From positions 1 to 23,329 of the forward strand of contig PFOA01000073.1 in NCBI GenBank assembly GCA_002792275.1: a stretch of 23,329 bases of DNA. The letters are read 5' to 3'. The translations under genes and the position numbers were made by a program. The notes below the pieces were generated by a model. It was not told where the DNA came from, did no database searches, and saw nothing but the letters and a program-made list of their open reading frames with translations. The DNA is from Candidatus Saccharibacteria bacterium CG_4_10_14_0_2_um_filter_52_9. GTDB lineage: Bacteria; Patescibacteriota; Saccharimonadia; Saccharimonadales; UBA4665. Of the stretch, positions 16,721-23,329 are shown in pieces (within the stretch, counting starts at the first letter, position 1; every line of letters starts with the position of its first letter).

Positions 16721-17350
16721 TTATGAAAACAATCGGTCACGGCCGAATGCCAAGCGCAGGAAGATTACCTGCAGGTGAACACTAACAACCACGATGGCGA
16801 ATGATAACACTGAGTAGAGCAGGCCGCTGGGGCTTAGAAGGTCGCCGGCGGCGGCCCGAGAGGCTGTGATGCTATAGGGAATGATCTGCCGAAAGAATAA
16901 GACCAATAAGCCACACAACATTATTGTTGCCAGCAGGCGCAGGGCAATGTGTTCGACGGCATCTTTCAGTAAGGCGTGAGGCTGGGCATGCACATATTCC
17001 AACGATTCACGCAATTCCTCCGCCCGGCTCACCGAGCGCACAATTCCGGCGGCAATGCCATAAACCCCCAGGCCAATAAAAGTCCACAGCACCAACAGCG
17101 GCCAACTACCCTTTAGTGTTGGTTTATCACTCTGGGCCAGTTCCTGATCCGGAGTAGTCAGGGCGCGTTGAGGTTTGTTTTGCTGCCAGGCTGTCAGTTG
17201 CTGTTGAATACTGCTGTTATGAAAACTGAAAGCCACAATTACGCCCACGGTCACCAGCAAGCCGGCCGTTACGGTCAACATGGCACTCAGCCAGGAGGGG
17301 GTTATCAGGCGGCCTAGAGCCTGCCGGTCTTCTTCATGTAATTTGAGCAT
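16721..17350 (-). CDS. Four-helix membrane protein of unknown function
   Basis: 209 residues with hydrophobic segments at about 20-43, 84-106, 136-158 and 174-200. The loop between the first two (about 44-83) is polar with several Gln and should be extracytoplasmic if the N-terminus is inside; the loop 107-135 carries charged, helical sequence (SRAEELRESLEYVHAQPH). I do not recognise the family. It ends 13 bases from the 3' end of tRNA-Leu and is divergent from the stalk protein gene. No strong Shine-Dalgarno site is seen before the ATG. Confidence 0.85.
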   Translation of the reverse strand: MLKLHEEDRQALGRLITPSWLSAMLTVTAGLLVTVGVIVAFSFHNSSIQQQLTAWQQNKPQRALTTPDQELAQSDKPTLKGSWPLLVLWTFIGLGVYGIAAGIVRSVSRAEELRESLEYVHAQPHALLKDAVEHIALRLLATIMLCGLLVLFFRQIIPYSITASRAAAGDLLSPSGLLYSVLSFAIVVVSVHLQVIFLRLAFGRDRLFS

Positions 17351-17377
17351 ATGTTTTGGGGTTGTCTTTCTGGGTTG

Positions 17378-17406
17378 AGAGTAATCTGCGCCGGGTTTAT
17401 TGTCAA
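17378..17406 (-). promoter_or_regulatory. Promoter for the four-helix membrane protein
   Basis: On the complement: TTGACA (17401-17406), a 17-base spacer, then TACTCT (17378-17383). The -35 is perfect and the -10 weak. It leaves a leader of about 20 bases. Confidence 0.5.
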
Positions 17407-17429
17407 GCTAAACCGCTAGTGGTAAAATG

Positions 17430-17458
17430 TTGACAAAACGGGGATCGGCCGCTACCAT
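17430..17458 (+). promoter_or_regulatory. Promoter for the surface stalk gene
   Basis: TTGACA (17430-17435), exactly 17 bases, TACCAT (17453-17458). Transcription would begin near 17465, which puts the ATG at 17502, with AAGGTAG upstream, as the first good start codon on the message. Confidence 0.7.
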
Positions 17459-17501
17459 ACAATCAGTTGATTTAACATCAAACATGTAAAAGGTAGAAAA
17501 A

Positions 17502-19873
17502 ATGGGTCTTGAAACACCTCTCGGTGGCAAAGCACCTCAAAACACAGCAGGGCAAAGGCCGTGTATCACCTGAGAGACGCCTACGATTCGGAAAGCTCTC
17601 CGACAGTAGCCACCGGCGTGCTGGCGGTAGGTATTTCTGTGATGTTTACTGTCGGCCTGTTTCTGATTATCAACGCCCACAATAACAACCAGTCGCAACA
17701 ACTGGCACAAACTATGGCCGCTATCCGCAAAAGCCAGACCGAAGGTATTGACCTAAGCACGGCCCTGGCCGAACTCAAAGCCGCCAACGTTTCCGGCAAC
17801 AAAGACAAAACCCCCGTTCCCAGCGGTCCGGTTAACGGCAACTTTGACACCATTACTGTCAAAGGAACTTCTGCCTTGCAGGGCAATGTCCAGGTCGATA
17901 AAAATATTGCCATCGGTAGTAAAAATACCAAGGGCGAACTCAAGGTGACTGGCACAATCATCAAAAACGGCACCAACATCGACAATCTTTACATACAGAA
18001 TGTCAGCGGCGACCCGCAGAACGAAACATCTATTGCCGTCAACGATATCACGGCCTCGGTGCTGACTGTCGACGAAGCCAATATTGGCGACGCTTCCATC
18101 AGCGGCGATTTAACACTCGATGGAAGTTTGAATATAGGCAGTGATCTATCGGTCGCCGGCTTGGTAGACACCCAAACCTTAAGCGTCACCTCCGACACCA
18201 GCATCGGCGGAGTATTGGACGTTACCGGTGCAACGACTTTGGGCGATAATCTGGACGTCACGGGTGACGTGACTATAGGCGGAACCTTGCAAGCCACCGG
18301 CATTACCACTACCGGCGATATCACAGCGGCTACATTAACTAGTACGGATCTAACGACCGCGGATAGCCTTGCGGTTACCACCGACGCCACCATCGGTGGC
18401 ACCTTGGGTGTTAATGGCGCTATCATGGCCGCTGGTTTAACTACTACGGGTTCAGTAATCGCCCCTAGCCTTGTAGTCGACAATGGCACTGACACATTCG
18501 GCGCTATCCAAGGAGTTGTCGACACGAAAGGTACGCTCAGTCTGCTGGATGATACGAACTTCCTATCAATATCTGGCGACACTGCCCTAGATAACCCTGT
18601 AGTACTTGGCACCACGCACTACAATGATTTTGTGGGAGGCGGTGGCATCAAGCATGTATATGACGGCGGTGGAGATTTACAAGCCTACGGAAGCCTCACT
18701 ATCGGTGGCGCGGTCGACAGCCTAAACACGCCTATCGGTGGAGATTTTACTGCTACCGGCAATCTGGAAGGCGGTACTATTACTCTTGGCGGCGCCGACA
18801 TAACAACGCTGTTCCAGCCGGCTGGCGATTACATTGTTAACACCCTCATCACCGATCCAGGCCAACTTGCCGACGTTCACGTTACGGGTAGTATTTTGGC
18901 CGACGGCTCGATTGGCGCGACCGACGGTGCTCTGATTGGAGCTAATTTAACCAGTAGCGGCACTCTAATTATAAGTGGATCCACCAGCGCAAACGGTAAT
19001 GCCGGAACTACTTTAGCTCAAGCAGCAGATTGTGGTGTCAATTTTCATCTCCACATCGAAAGATTAGATAAAGGTCTTGTCACCTTCGCAGTGTGCAGGG
19101 CTGATAGTACTGGCAGTGCCCCGTTCTATGACTTAGCTGAGAATTTTCCTTCAAATCAGAGCCTGAGTGCAGGCGATGTGGTGTCGATTGATTCGGCAAA
19201 CAGCGAGTATGTTCAGAGGAGCACTGGTGCTAATGACAGGCTGGCTATCGGCGTGGTATCAACTGCTCCAGGTTATACTTTGGGCGCCAGCGGCCCAGGC
19301 TATCCTATTGCCCTGTCGGGGCGCGTTCCCGTCAAAGTAACCAATGAGGGTGGTGCGATCGTGCCGGGTGATTACCTGACTAGTGCAAGCACACCTGGCT
19401 ATGCCAAAAAAGCCGTGCCGGGTGAAAAAACTATTGGCCAGGCCTTAGCCGCATTTAACGGCTCCAGCGGCACAGTCGCTATGTTCGTAAATGTTAGCTC
19501 GGGCAACAATTCACAGCTGGCCACGCTACAGCCCGCCCAGAGCGGCGCCGGCAACTTTACCAGCCTGAATGTTAGCGGCCCAACAAACTTGACCGACCTG
19601 ACTGTTACCGGCCTGGCCAAAGTAGCCAACATTGAAGTCGGCGGGCATATCATAGGCAATGACGATACCCGGGGCAGAGTTACGGTTCCGAGCGGTAGCA
19701 CCACCGTGCATCACGATTTTGCCAGCACCTTTGCCAAACCACCGGCCGTGGTAGCTAGCCCAACTGGCCAGGCCGTGCTGTACAGCGTTAGCCAAACCGC
19801 CACCGGTTTTGACATTAATCTGCCCACACCGGCCACCGCAGATATTAAATTTAACTATTTGGTGCAGGAATAA
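17502..19873 (+). CDS. Membrane-anchored repeat-rich surface stalk protein with phage-fibre-like C-terminal region; start region frame-conflicted
   Basis: The long frame runs from GTG 17561 (770 residues). Layout from that GTG: transmembrane helix at about 15-37; coiled linker 40-85; residues about 100-300, a run of degenerate ~20-residue repeats built on IGGTL.VTG.TT.GD, expected to form a beta-helix or beta-solenoid; 300-480, looser Gly-rich repeats; 485-645, a block with CGVNFHLHIERLDKG, DLAENFPSNQSLSAGDVVSID, IGVVSTAPGYTLG and GRVPVKVTNEGGAIVPGDYL, like regions in phage tail fibres and large CPR surface proteins; 705-770, a terminal beta domain. The better start is ATG 17502 (Shine-Dalgarno AAGGTAG), whose frame reads MGLETPLGGKAPQNTAGQ and stops at 17573; one missing base near 17554-17556 would continue it as KAVYHLRDAYDS. 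Exported, anchored at its N-terminus. Confidence 0.85.
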
Positions 19874-19875
19874 GC

Positions 19876-19941
19876 TTGACAATCCGACCCGCTACTCTAT
19901 AATCCACCTTATATAACGCTAACGTTAAAAAATAAAAAGGA
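19876..19941 (+). promoter_or_regulatory. Consensus promoter and ribosome binding site of the six-cysteine secreted protein
   Basis: TTGACA (19876-19881), 16 bases, TATAAT (19898-19903): both boxes are perfect, the strongest promoter in the window. AAGGA (19937-19941) is the Shine-Dalgarno site, 10 bases before the ATG at 19952. The leader, about 40 bases, is AT-rich and contains the palindrome TAACGTTA. Confidence 0.85.
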
Positions 19942-19951
19942 ATCTCAAATT

Positions 19952-20950
19952 ATGAAACTACCGAAGTTGTCACAACTTAAGCGCCGGCCGCTGGGCGAAC
20001 GCGGCATGGCGCATTTTGCCGCACCGTTATTCGTCGTTTTACTCGTCGGCCTCGTGGGCACCTACATGCTGGTCGCCAGCCACGCCGCCACCCATAAGCC
20101 ACCAGCAGGCACCAACTCTAACACAGGCGTCCTGGTTCTCTTTAGCCAAGACGGAGCTTATAACCGGGCTCAGATTAGTCTTGAAGGTGTAGCGCCTAAG
20201 GGATATAAGTGCGACAAGGCGCTTACATCTGTCAACATCGTCGGAGAAACTAATAAAGTCTTCGTCAAAATAGGACAGCCAACCGCCAAAAAGGCCGGTT
20301 ACTCGGCCTTTGCCTGCACGCCTACTGCAGGTAGTGCACAATACAGAGTTCAGTTCGGTAATAATATTGACCCGGTTACACTAAAAGTTACCAACAAAGA
20401 AACCCCCAGCCATAGTCCTCAGTTGACACTTCCGGGCGTAGTTGCTGATATTGACGCTGGCTACTGTACCTTTGTGCATGCCGACGGCGCTACTCGCAAA
20501 GTCCCCAATAATCTCAATAGCTGTAATGGCAGCTATAATCCCGAAGATCCACCTAGGCCGCTGGACGTTTCCCTTCGCTCGCTTCCCGCACTGAGTACAA
20601 ATAAGAAGAAGCTCGGTGGCTTTGCAGACGTAGGGGCTACCGGCAAAGATCTGGCCAGGCATAAGTGCAGTGGCACGGTTCATGTAGTGACTAGCTCTAC
20701 TAACGCCAAAACCAAACTTGCTGCCTATGACCTGTCTCTGAAGTACACCAAAGACTCACACTATAATGACGGTAATGCCTACTGTGTCGTCAAGCTCAAA
20801 AATGTCACCATACCCAACCGTGGCTCAGACCAGACTATTACTGTTACAGTAACACTCCCAAAGACAACCTACTTTAACCCTGCCGGTCCGGTCAGTGCGA
20901 CTATAAACGCGCCAGGCATCCCTCATATTTCCAGAAATCTGGTTCGATAG
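19952..20950 (+). CDS. Secreted or membrane-anchored six-cysteine protein of unknown function
   Basis: 332 residues. The N-terminus is basic (KLSQLKRRPLGERG), then a hydrophobic helix at about 23-41 (LFVVLLVGLVGTYMLVA) ending SHAAT, a possible signal-peptidase site at about residue 46. The mature part is beta-rich, Thr/Ser/Pro/Asn-rich and has exactly six Cys (87, 122, 172, 191, 239, 278), compatible with three disulfides outside the cell. Two similar-sized halves separated by a Pro-rich hinge (TPSHSPQLTLPG, EDPPRPLD) suggest two Ig-like or similar sandwich domains, but I find no definite family. It follows the stalk gene directly but has its own consensus promoter, so it may be made in large amounts. 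Confidence 0.88.
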   Translation: MKLPKLSQLKRRPLGERGMAHFAAPLFVVLLVGLVGTYMLVASHAATHKPPAGTNSNTGVLVLFSQDGAYNRAQISLEGVAPKGYKCDKALTSVNIVGETNKVFVKIGQPTAKKAGYSAFACTPTAGSAQYRVQFGNNIDPVTLKVTNKETPSHSPQLTLPGVVADIDAGYCTFVHADGATRKVPNNLNSCNGSYNPEDPPRPLDVSLRSLPALSTNKKKLGGFADVGATGKDLARHKCSGTVHVVTSSTNAKTKLAAYDLSLKYTKDSHYNDGNAYCVVKLKNVTIPNRGSDQTITVTVTLPKTTYFNPAGPVSATINAPGIPHISRNLVR

Positions 20951-20995
20951 AACTTCAGCCGGAGTCTGGCGTAAGTCTTGCCCAGTGTGTGCTAT

Positions 20996-21012
20996 CATAT
21001 CTGTTAGATATG
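20996..21012. promoter_or_regulatory. Inverted repeat upstream of the flavoprotein gene
   Basis: CATATC (20996-21001), TGTTA, GATATG (21007-21012) is a perfect 6-bp inverted repeat ending 26 bases before the ATG. It is AT-rich with no T-tract, so an operator is likelier than a terminator. No convincing -35/-10 pair is seen; TTGCCC at 20978-20983 is the best -35. Confidence 0.4.
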
Positions 21013-21038
21013 CTTGGGGTGATTGATGGGAAAGACTG

Positions 21039-22670
21039 ATGAGTAAAGTTGCGCACTATCTGCAGGAGCACCTGGTCGGCGAAGTAATGACCGGTACCGA
21101 TGCCCGGCGCTACTTTGCCACCGATAATAGCATTCTGCAGCTGGCACCATCGCTGGTGGTCTATCCCCGTACCGAAAACGATGTCCGCAAAACCGCTCGC
21201 TTCAGCTGGCAGTTGGCCGAGCGCGGCCGGGTGATTCCGATAACGGCTCGTGGCGCTGGCACCGATGCCACCGGCGCGGCTCTGGGCAGTGGTATCATGA
21301 TGGTCTTTCCGGCGCATATGAACCGGGTGCTGGAGCTCGACACCAAAGCCCACACCGTTACCGTTGAACCGGGCATCAACTACGGCAAGCTACAGCAAAC
21401 CCTGCATACCCATGGCCGTTTTCTGCCACCTTATCCGGCATCTATAGAGTATTCAACTATTGGTGGTGCCATTGCCAACAACCTGTCCGGCGAGAAGTCC
21501 GTTAAATATGGTGCTACCGGTGCCTACGTAAAGGGTTTGCGGGTGGTGCTGGCCAACGGCGAGGTTATTGAAACCGGCCACCTCAACAAGCGCGATCTCA
21601 GCAAAAAACTTGGCCTGGCTACCTTTGAGGGTGAGATTTATCGATCGGTCGACACTCTGCTAGAAGAAAACCGCGAACTAACATCACAGCTAATCCGTAA
21701 TGTCGTCAAAAATAACGCCGGTTACAATCTGTTGGATATTCGCGGCAAAGATGGATCCTTCGACCTGACGCCGTTATTTGTCGGTAGCCAGGGAACCCTG
21801 GGCCTTATTGCCGAAGCCGTTCTTACCACCGAAGCCCACAATCCGCAAACTACACTTATCATGGCTCATTTTGACAGTTTGGAGCAGACCCAACAGGCCA
21901 TCCAGGAATTGCTGGCTCTGTCGGAACAACCCAGCGTGCTCGAGTTGGTTGACCAACATGTTCTTCAACAAGTGCACGAACTCAATCCAAACCAGCTCAA
22001 AGAAGTTGCCACGCCGCCCTTTGCGCCCTTTACGCTGTTTATTGAATTCGACAACCCGAACCGCCAGGTTAAAAAACTGGCTAAAAAGGCCGAGAAAATT
22101 GCCGAAAAATACGGCATCGGTTTTCAGACAGCGACAGAGCCGGAACAACAGCTACAGTTCTGGAAGCTACGCCAGGCCACCAGTACGCTCATTAGCCACA
22201 ACGACGGCCTGCAAAAGAGCGTGCCGCTGGTGGACGCCGCCGTGCCGCTCGATCGCCTACGCGAGCTTATAGAAGGCGCCTATAGCATCCTGGGGTCGGT
22301 TAGTCTCAAGCCGGGCCTGTGGGGCCATGTCGGTGAAGGCAGTTTGCACTTTCAGCCACACCTAAATCTGGGCGCCGTCGGCGATCGCCAAAAAGTCTTT
22401 CGCATCCTGGAGGAATACCACCAGTTAGTTATTAGCCTGGGCGGCACCATCAGCGCCTCAGCCGGCGATGGTCGCCTGCGGACACCATTTCTGGAGGCTA
22501 TGTACGGCGCCGAATTATACGTCTTGCTCCAGAAAGTTAAGATCATCTTTGACCCTTACGGCACGCTCAACCCGGGCGTTAAGTTCGGCACTTCTATTGA
22601 TGACCTCAAGGCTCTACTCCGAAGCGACTACGGCCTGGATCACTTATACGACCACCTGCCACGTAGCTAA
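21039..22670 (+). CDS. FAD-linked oxidase, D-lactate/glycolate/D-2-hydroxyacid dehydrogenase-like
   Basis: 543 residues: PCMH-type FAD-binding domain (about 35-215; RGAGTDATGAALGSG, PPYPASIEYSTIGGAIANNLSG, YGATGAYVKGLRVVLANG, GSQGTLGLIAEAVL) then FAD-oxidase C-terminal domain (about 245-530), ending PYGTLNPGVKFG as in the GlcD family. The family oxidises a D-2-hydroxyacid with FAD and passes electrons to quinone or another carrier. The GHVGEGSLHFQPH segment keeps both His (430 and 437). The next motif, usually A-E-H-G, reads S-A-S-A-G-D-G (residues 472-478), so the conserved Glu-His is Ser-Ala. No Fe-S domain is fused. The ATG at 21039 overlaps a tiny frame (21026-21046, MGKTDE); GGTGAT at 21018-21023 is a distant possible Shine-Dalgarno site. 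Confidence 0.9.
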   Translation: MSKVAHYLQEHLVGEVMTGTDARRYFATDNSILQLAPSLVVYPRTENDVRKTARFSWQLAERGRVIPITARGAGTDATGAALGSGIMMVFPAHMNRVLELDTKAHTVTVEPGINYGKLQQTLHTHGRFLPPYPASIEYSTIGGAIANNLSGEKSVKYGATGAYVKGLRVVLANGEVIETGHLNKRDLSKKLGLATFEGEIYRSVDTLLEENRELTSQLIRNVVKNNAGYNLLDIRGKDGSFDLTPLFVGSQGTLGLIAEAVLTTEAHNPQTTLIMAHFDSLEQTQQAIQELLALSEQPSVLELVDQHVLQQVHELNPNQLKEVATPPFAPFTLFIEFDNPNRQVKKLAKKAEKIAEKYGIGFQTATEPEQQLQFWKLRQATSTLISHNDGLQKSVPLVDAAVPLDRLRELIEGAYSILGSVSLKPGLWGHVGEGSLHFQPHLNLGAVGDRQKVFRILEEYHQLVISLGGTISASAGDGRLRTPFLEAMYGAELYVLLQKVKIIFDPYGTLNPGVKFGTSIDDLKALLRSDYGLDHLYDHLPRS

Positions 22671-22678
22671 AATGATAA

Positions 22679-22765
22679 TGGTGCGCGAGAGAGGACTTGA
22701 ACCTCCAAGCTTTTTAGGGCACGGCCACCTCAAGGCCGCGTGTTTACCAATTTCACCACTCGCGC
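22679..22765 (-). tRNA. tRNA-Leu (anticodon GAG)
   Basis: 87 bases on the complement. Acceptor GCGCGAG/CTCGCGC; D-arm GTG/CAC; anticodon stem CGGCC/GGCCG with loop TTGAGGT, anticodon GAG (plus-strand CTC at 22729-22731); T-arm GGAGG-TTCAAGT-CCTCT, identical to that of the tRNA-Leu(CAG) in this window; discriminator A; CCA encoded. The 15-base variable arm TGCCCTAAAAAGCTT can form only about two base pairs (GC/GC), weak for a leucine tRNA. It lies 6 bases downstream of the homing endonuclease stop and is convergent with the flavoprotein gene, 8 bases away. Confidence 0.95.
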
Positions 22766-22771
22766 AAAAAA

Positions 22772-23329
22772 TTACTGCCTGGCTATTATATCAGCAAGAT
22801 CTTTTTGCACGAAAGCACTCAGTTTATCGCGTTTTCGTTTTAGTGAAATACAATTCGTATCATAATACATGTACGAAAACAGGCGATGAGAATCGGCTTT
22901 GGCGTAAGCTAGGCTTAGACTTCGAGTTGAATTGCGTACGGATCCTTGACCCAAATTGCCAACGAGACGACTATTAGACATGCGTAAAAAATCAATAAAA
23001 CAGAGGCTTGCAGAGGCGAAAGATACGTAAAACATGAAACTTGAACGCCAACGCGGATCCATATACCCATGAACACTGCCATCTCCATCAAATAGCCCAC
23101 GTAAAAAATCGGCATAGTATGCGTCGGGTATGTCCAGCGCACCTATAGTTTTACTCTTTGCTGGAGTCAGTCCCACCTGAAGCAGAAAATCGTAGTAGGC
23201 AACATCCCAGAACTGTATTCTATAGGCCGTTCGACCGCCACCACTGCTTTTTTCACCTATGTAAAAATCTCTTCCAAGTGCCAGTGAAAAATTGGTAAGT
23301 TGTTCGGTGTCTGTAGACGTCAGATCAAT
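22772..23329 (-). CDS. LAGLIDADG homing endonuclease, partial (5' end beyond the window)
   Basis: The frame is open to the window edge, so about 185 C-terminal residues are visible; the start lies outside. It shows the layout of LAGLIDADG (PF00961/PF14528-type) endonucleases: DLTSTDTEQLTNFSLALGR, a Gly-rich turn (GEKSSGGGRT), the typical LLQVGLTPAKSKT linker, then PDAYYADFLRGLFDGDGSV, where FLRGLFDGDGS is the LAGLIDADG helix with its metal-binding Asp. After this the saddle continues (FYVSFASASLCFIDFLR...) to a basic end. Only one motif is visible; another could lie upstream, or the enzyme works as a dimer. No intron or intein is evident around it here, so it looks free-standing. It is more AT-rich than its neighbours and ends 6 bases (T6) before tRNA-Leu(GAG). 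Confidence 0.9.
   Translation of the reverse strand: MDLTSTDTEQLTNFSLALGRDFYIGEKSSGGGRTAYRIQFWDVAYYDFLLQVGLTPAKSKTIGALDIPDAYYADFLRGLFDGDGSVHGYMDPRWRSSFMFYVSFASASLCFIDFLRMSNSRLVGNLGQGSVRNSTRSLSLAYAKADSHRLFSYMYYDTNCISLKRKRDKLSAFVQKDLADIIARQ

Noticed and set aside
18038..18518. CRISPR-like or tandem DNA repeat
   Set aside because: Repetition is at the protein level and degenerate in DNA; there are no constant repeats with unique spacers.
17989..18615. 208-codon open frame antisense to the stalk repeats
   Set aside because: It mirrors the Thr/Val-rich repeat codons of the sense gene; no start signals or family features.
127..22670. Alternative genetic code (UGA as Gly) as in some CPR
   Set aside because: UGA terminates several genes at the expected family length, and no in-frame UGA occurs inside conserved domains.
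22682..23170. Group I intron carrying the homing endonuclease in tRNA-Leu
   Set aside because: The tRNA is continuous and folds fully, and the endonuclease lies outside it.

Overview
The window looks like chromosomal DNA of a Candidatus Saccharibacteria (TM7) or closely related Patescibacteria/CPR bacterium. This is an inference from gene style, not a database match. The supporting signs are compact gene packing with gaps of a few bases, a short UvrC, a TrhO-type rhodanese, paired ABC exporters, an oligopeptide-binding protein held by an N-terminal helix rather than a lipobox, and secreted proteins with an N-terminal helix ending in S-H-A-A. UGA acts as a normal stop here (for example at 14552 and 16576), so the recoded Gracilibacteria/Absconditabacteria code does not apply.

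Layout, left to right. 1-4100: uvrA, a small frame-conflicted hypothetical locus, and a DedA membrane protein on the minus strand. 4100-8460: ribosomal protein L25 with an acidic tail, convergent with two minus-strand ABC exporter genes that probably form a heterodimer; the upstream one carries a one-base frameshift. 8460-10403: a structured divergent promoter region and a large tail-anchored protein of unknown function. 10404-12800: trhO (frameshifted near its start) and uvrC. 12800-16580: an M24B aminopeptidase, a four-helix holin-superfamily-IV protein, secG and a family 5 solute-binding protein. 16622-16708: tRNA-Leu(CAG). 16721-20950: a four-helix membrane protein on the minus strand, divergent from a long repeat-rich surface stalk protein, followed by a secreted six-cysteine protein under a consensus promoter. 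21039-22670: a D-2-hydroxyacid dehydrogenase-like flavoprotein. 22679-23329: tRNA-Leu(GAG) and, six bases upstream of its 5' end, a LAGLIDADG homing endonuclease cut by the window edge.

How the genes may work together: UvrA and UvrC belong to nucleotide excision repair (uvrB is not here). SecG, the aminopeptidase and the peptide-binding protein fit an organism that exports proteins and scavenges peptides. The stalk and six-cysteine proteins look like a cell-surface locus, which would suit a host-attached lifestyle; that last point is inference.

Most notable: (1) at least two clear one-base frameshifts in otherwise intact genes, plus two more start or frame conflicts; (2) several genes whose -10 element sits 6-8 bases before the start codon, suggesting leaderless mRNAs; (3) a homing endonuclease next to a tRNA-Leu; (4) the flavoprotein has lost the conserved Glu-His pair of its family; (5) several clean inverted repeats in divergent promoter regions. 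I did not find a defence island, CRISPR array, insertion sequence or prophage.
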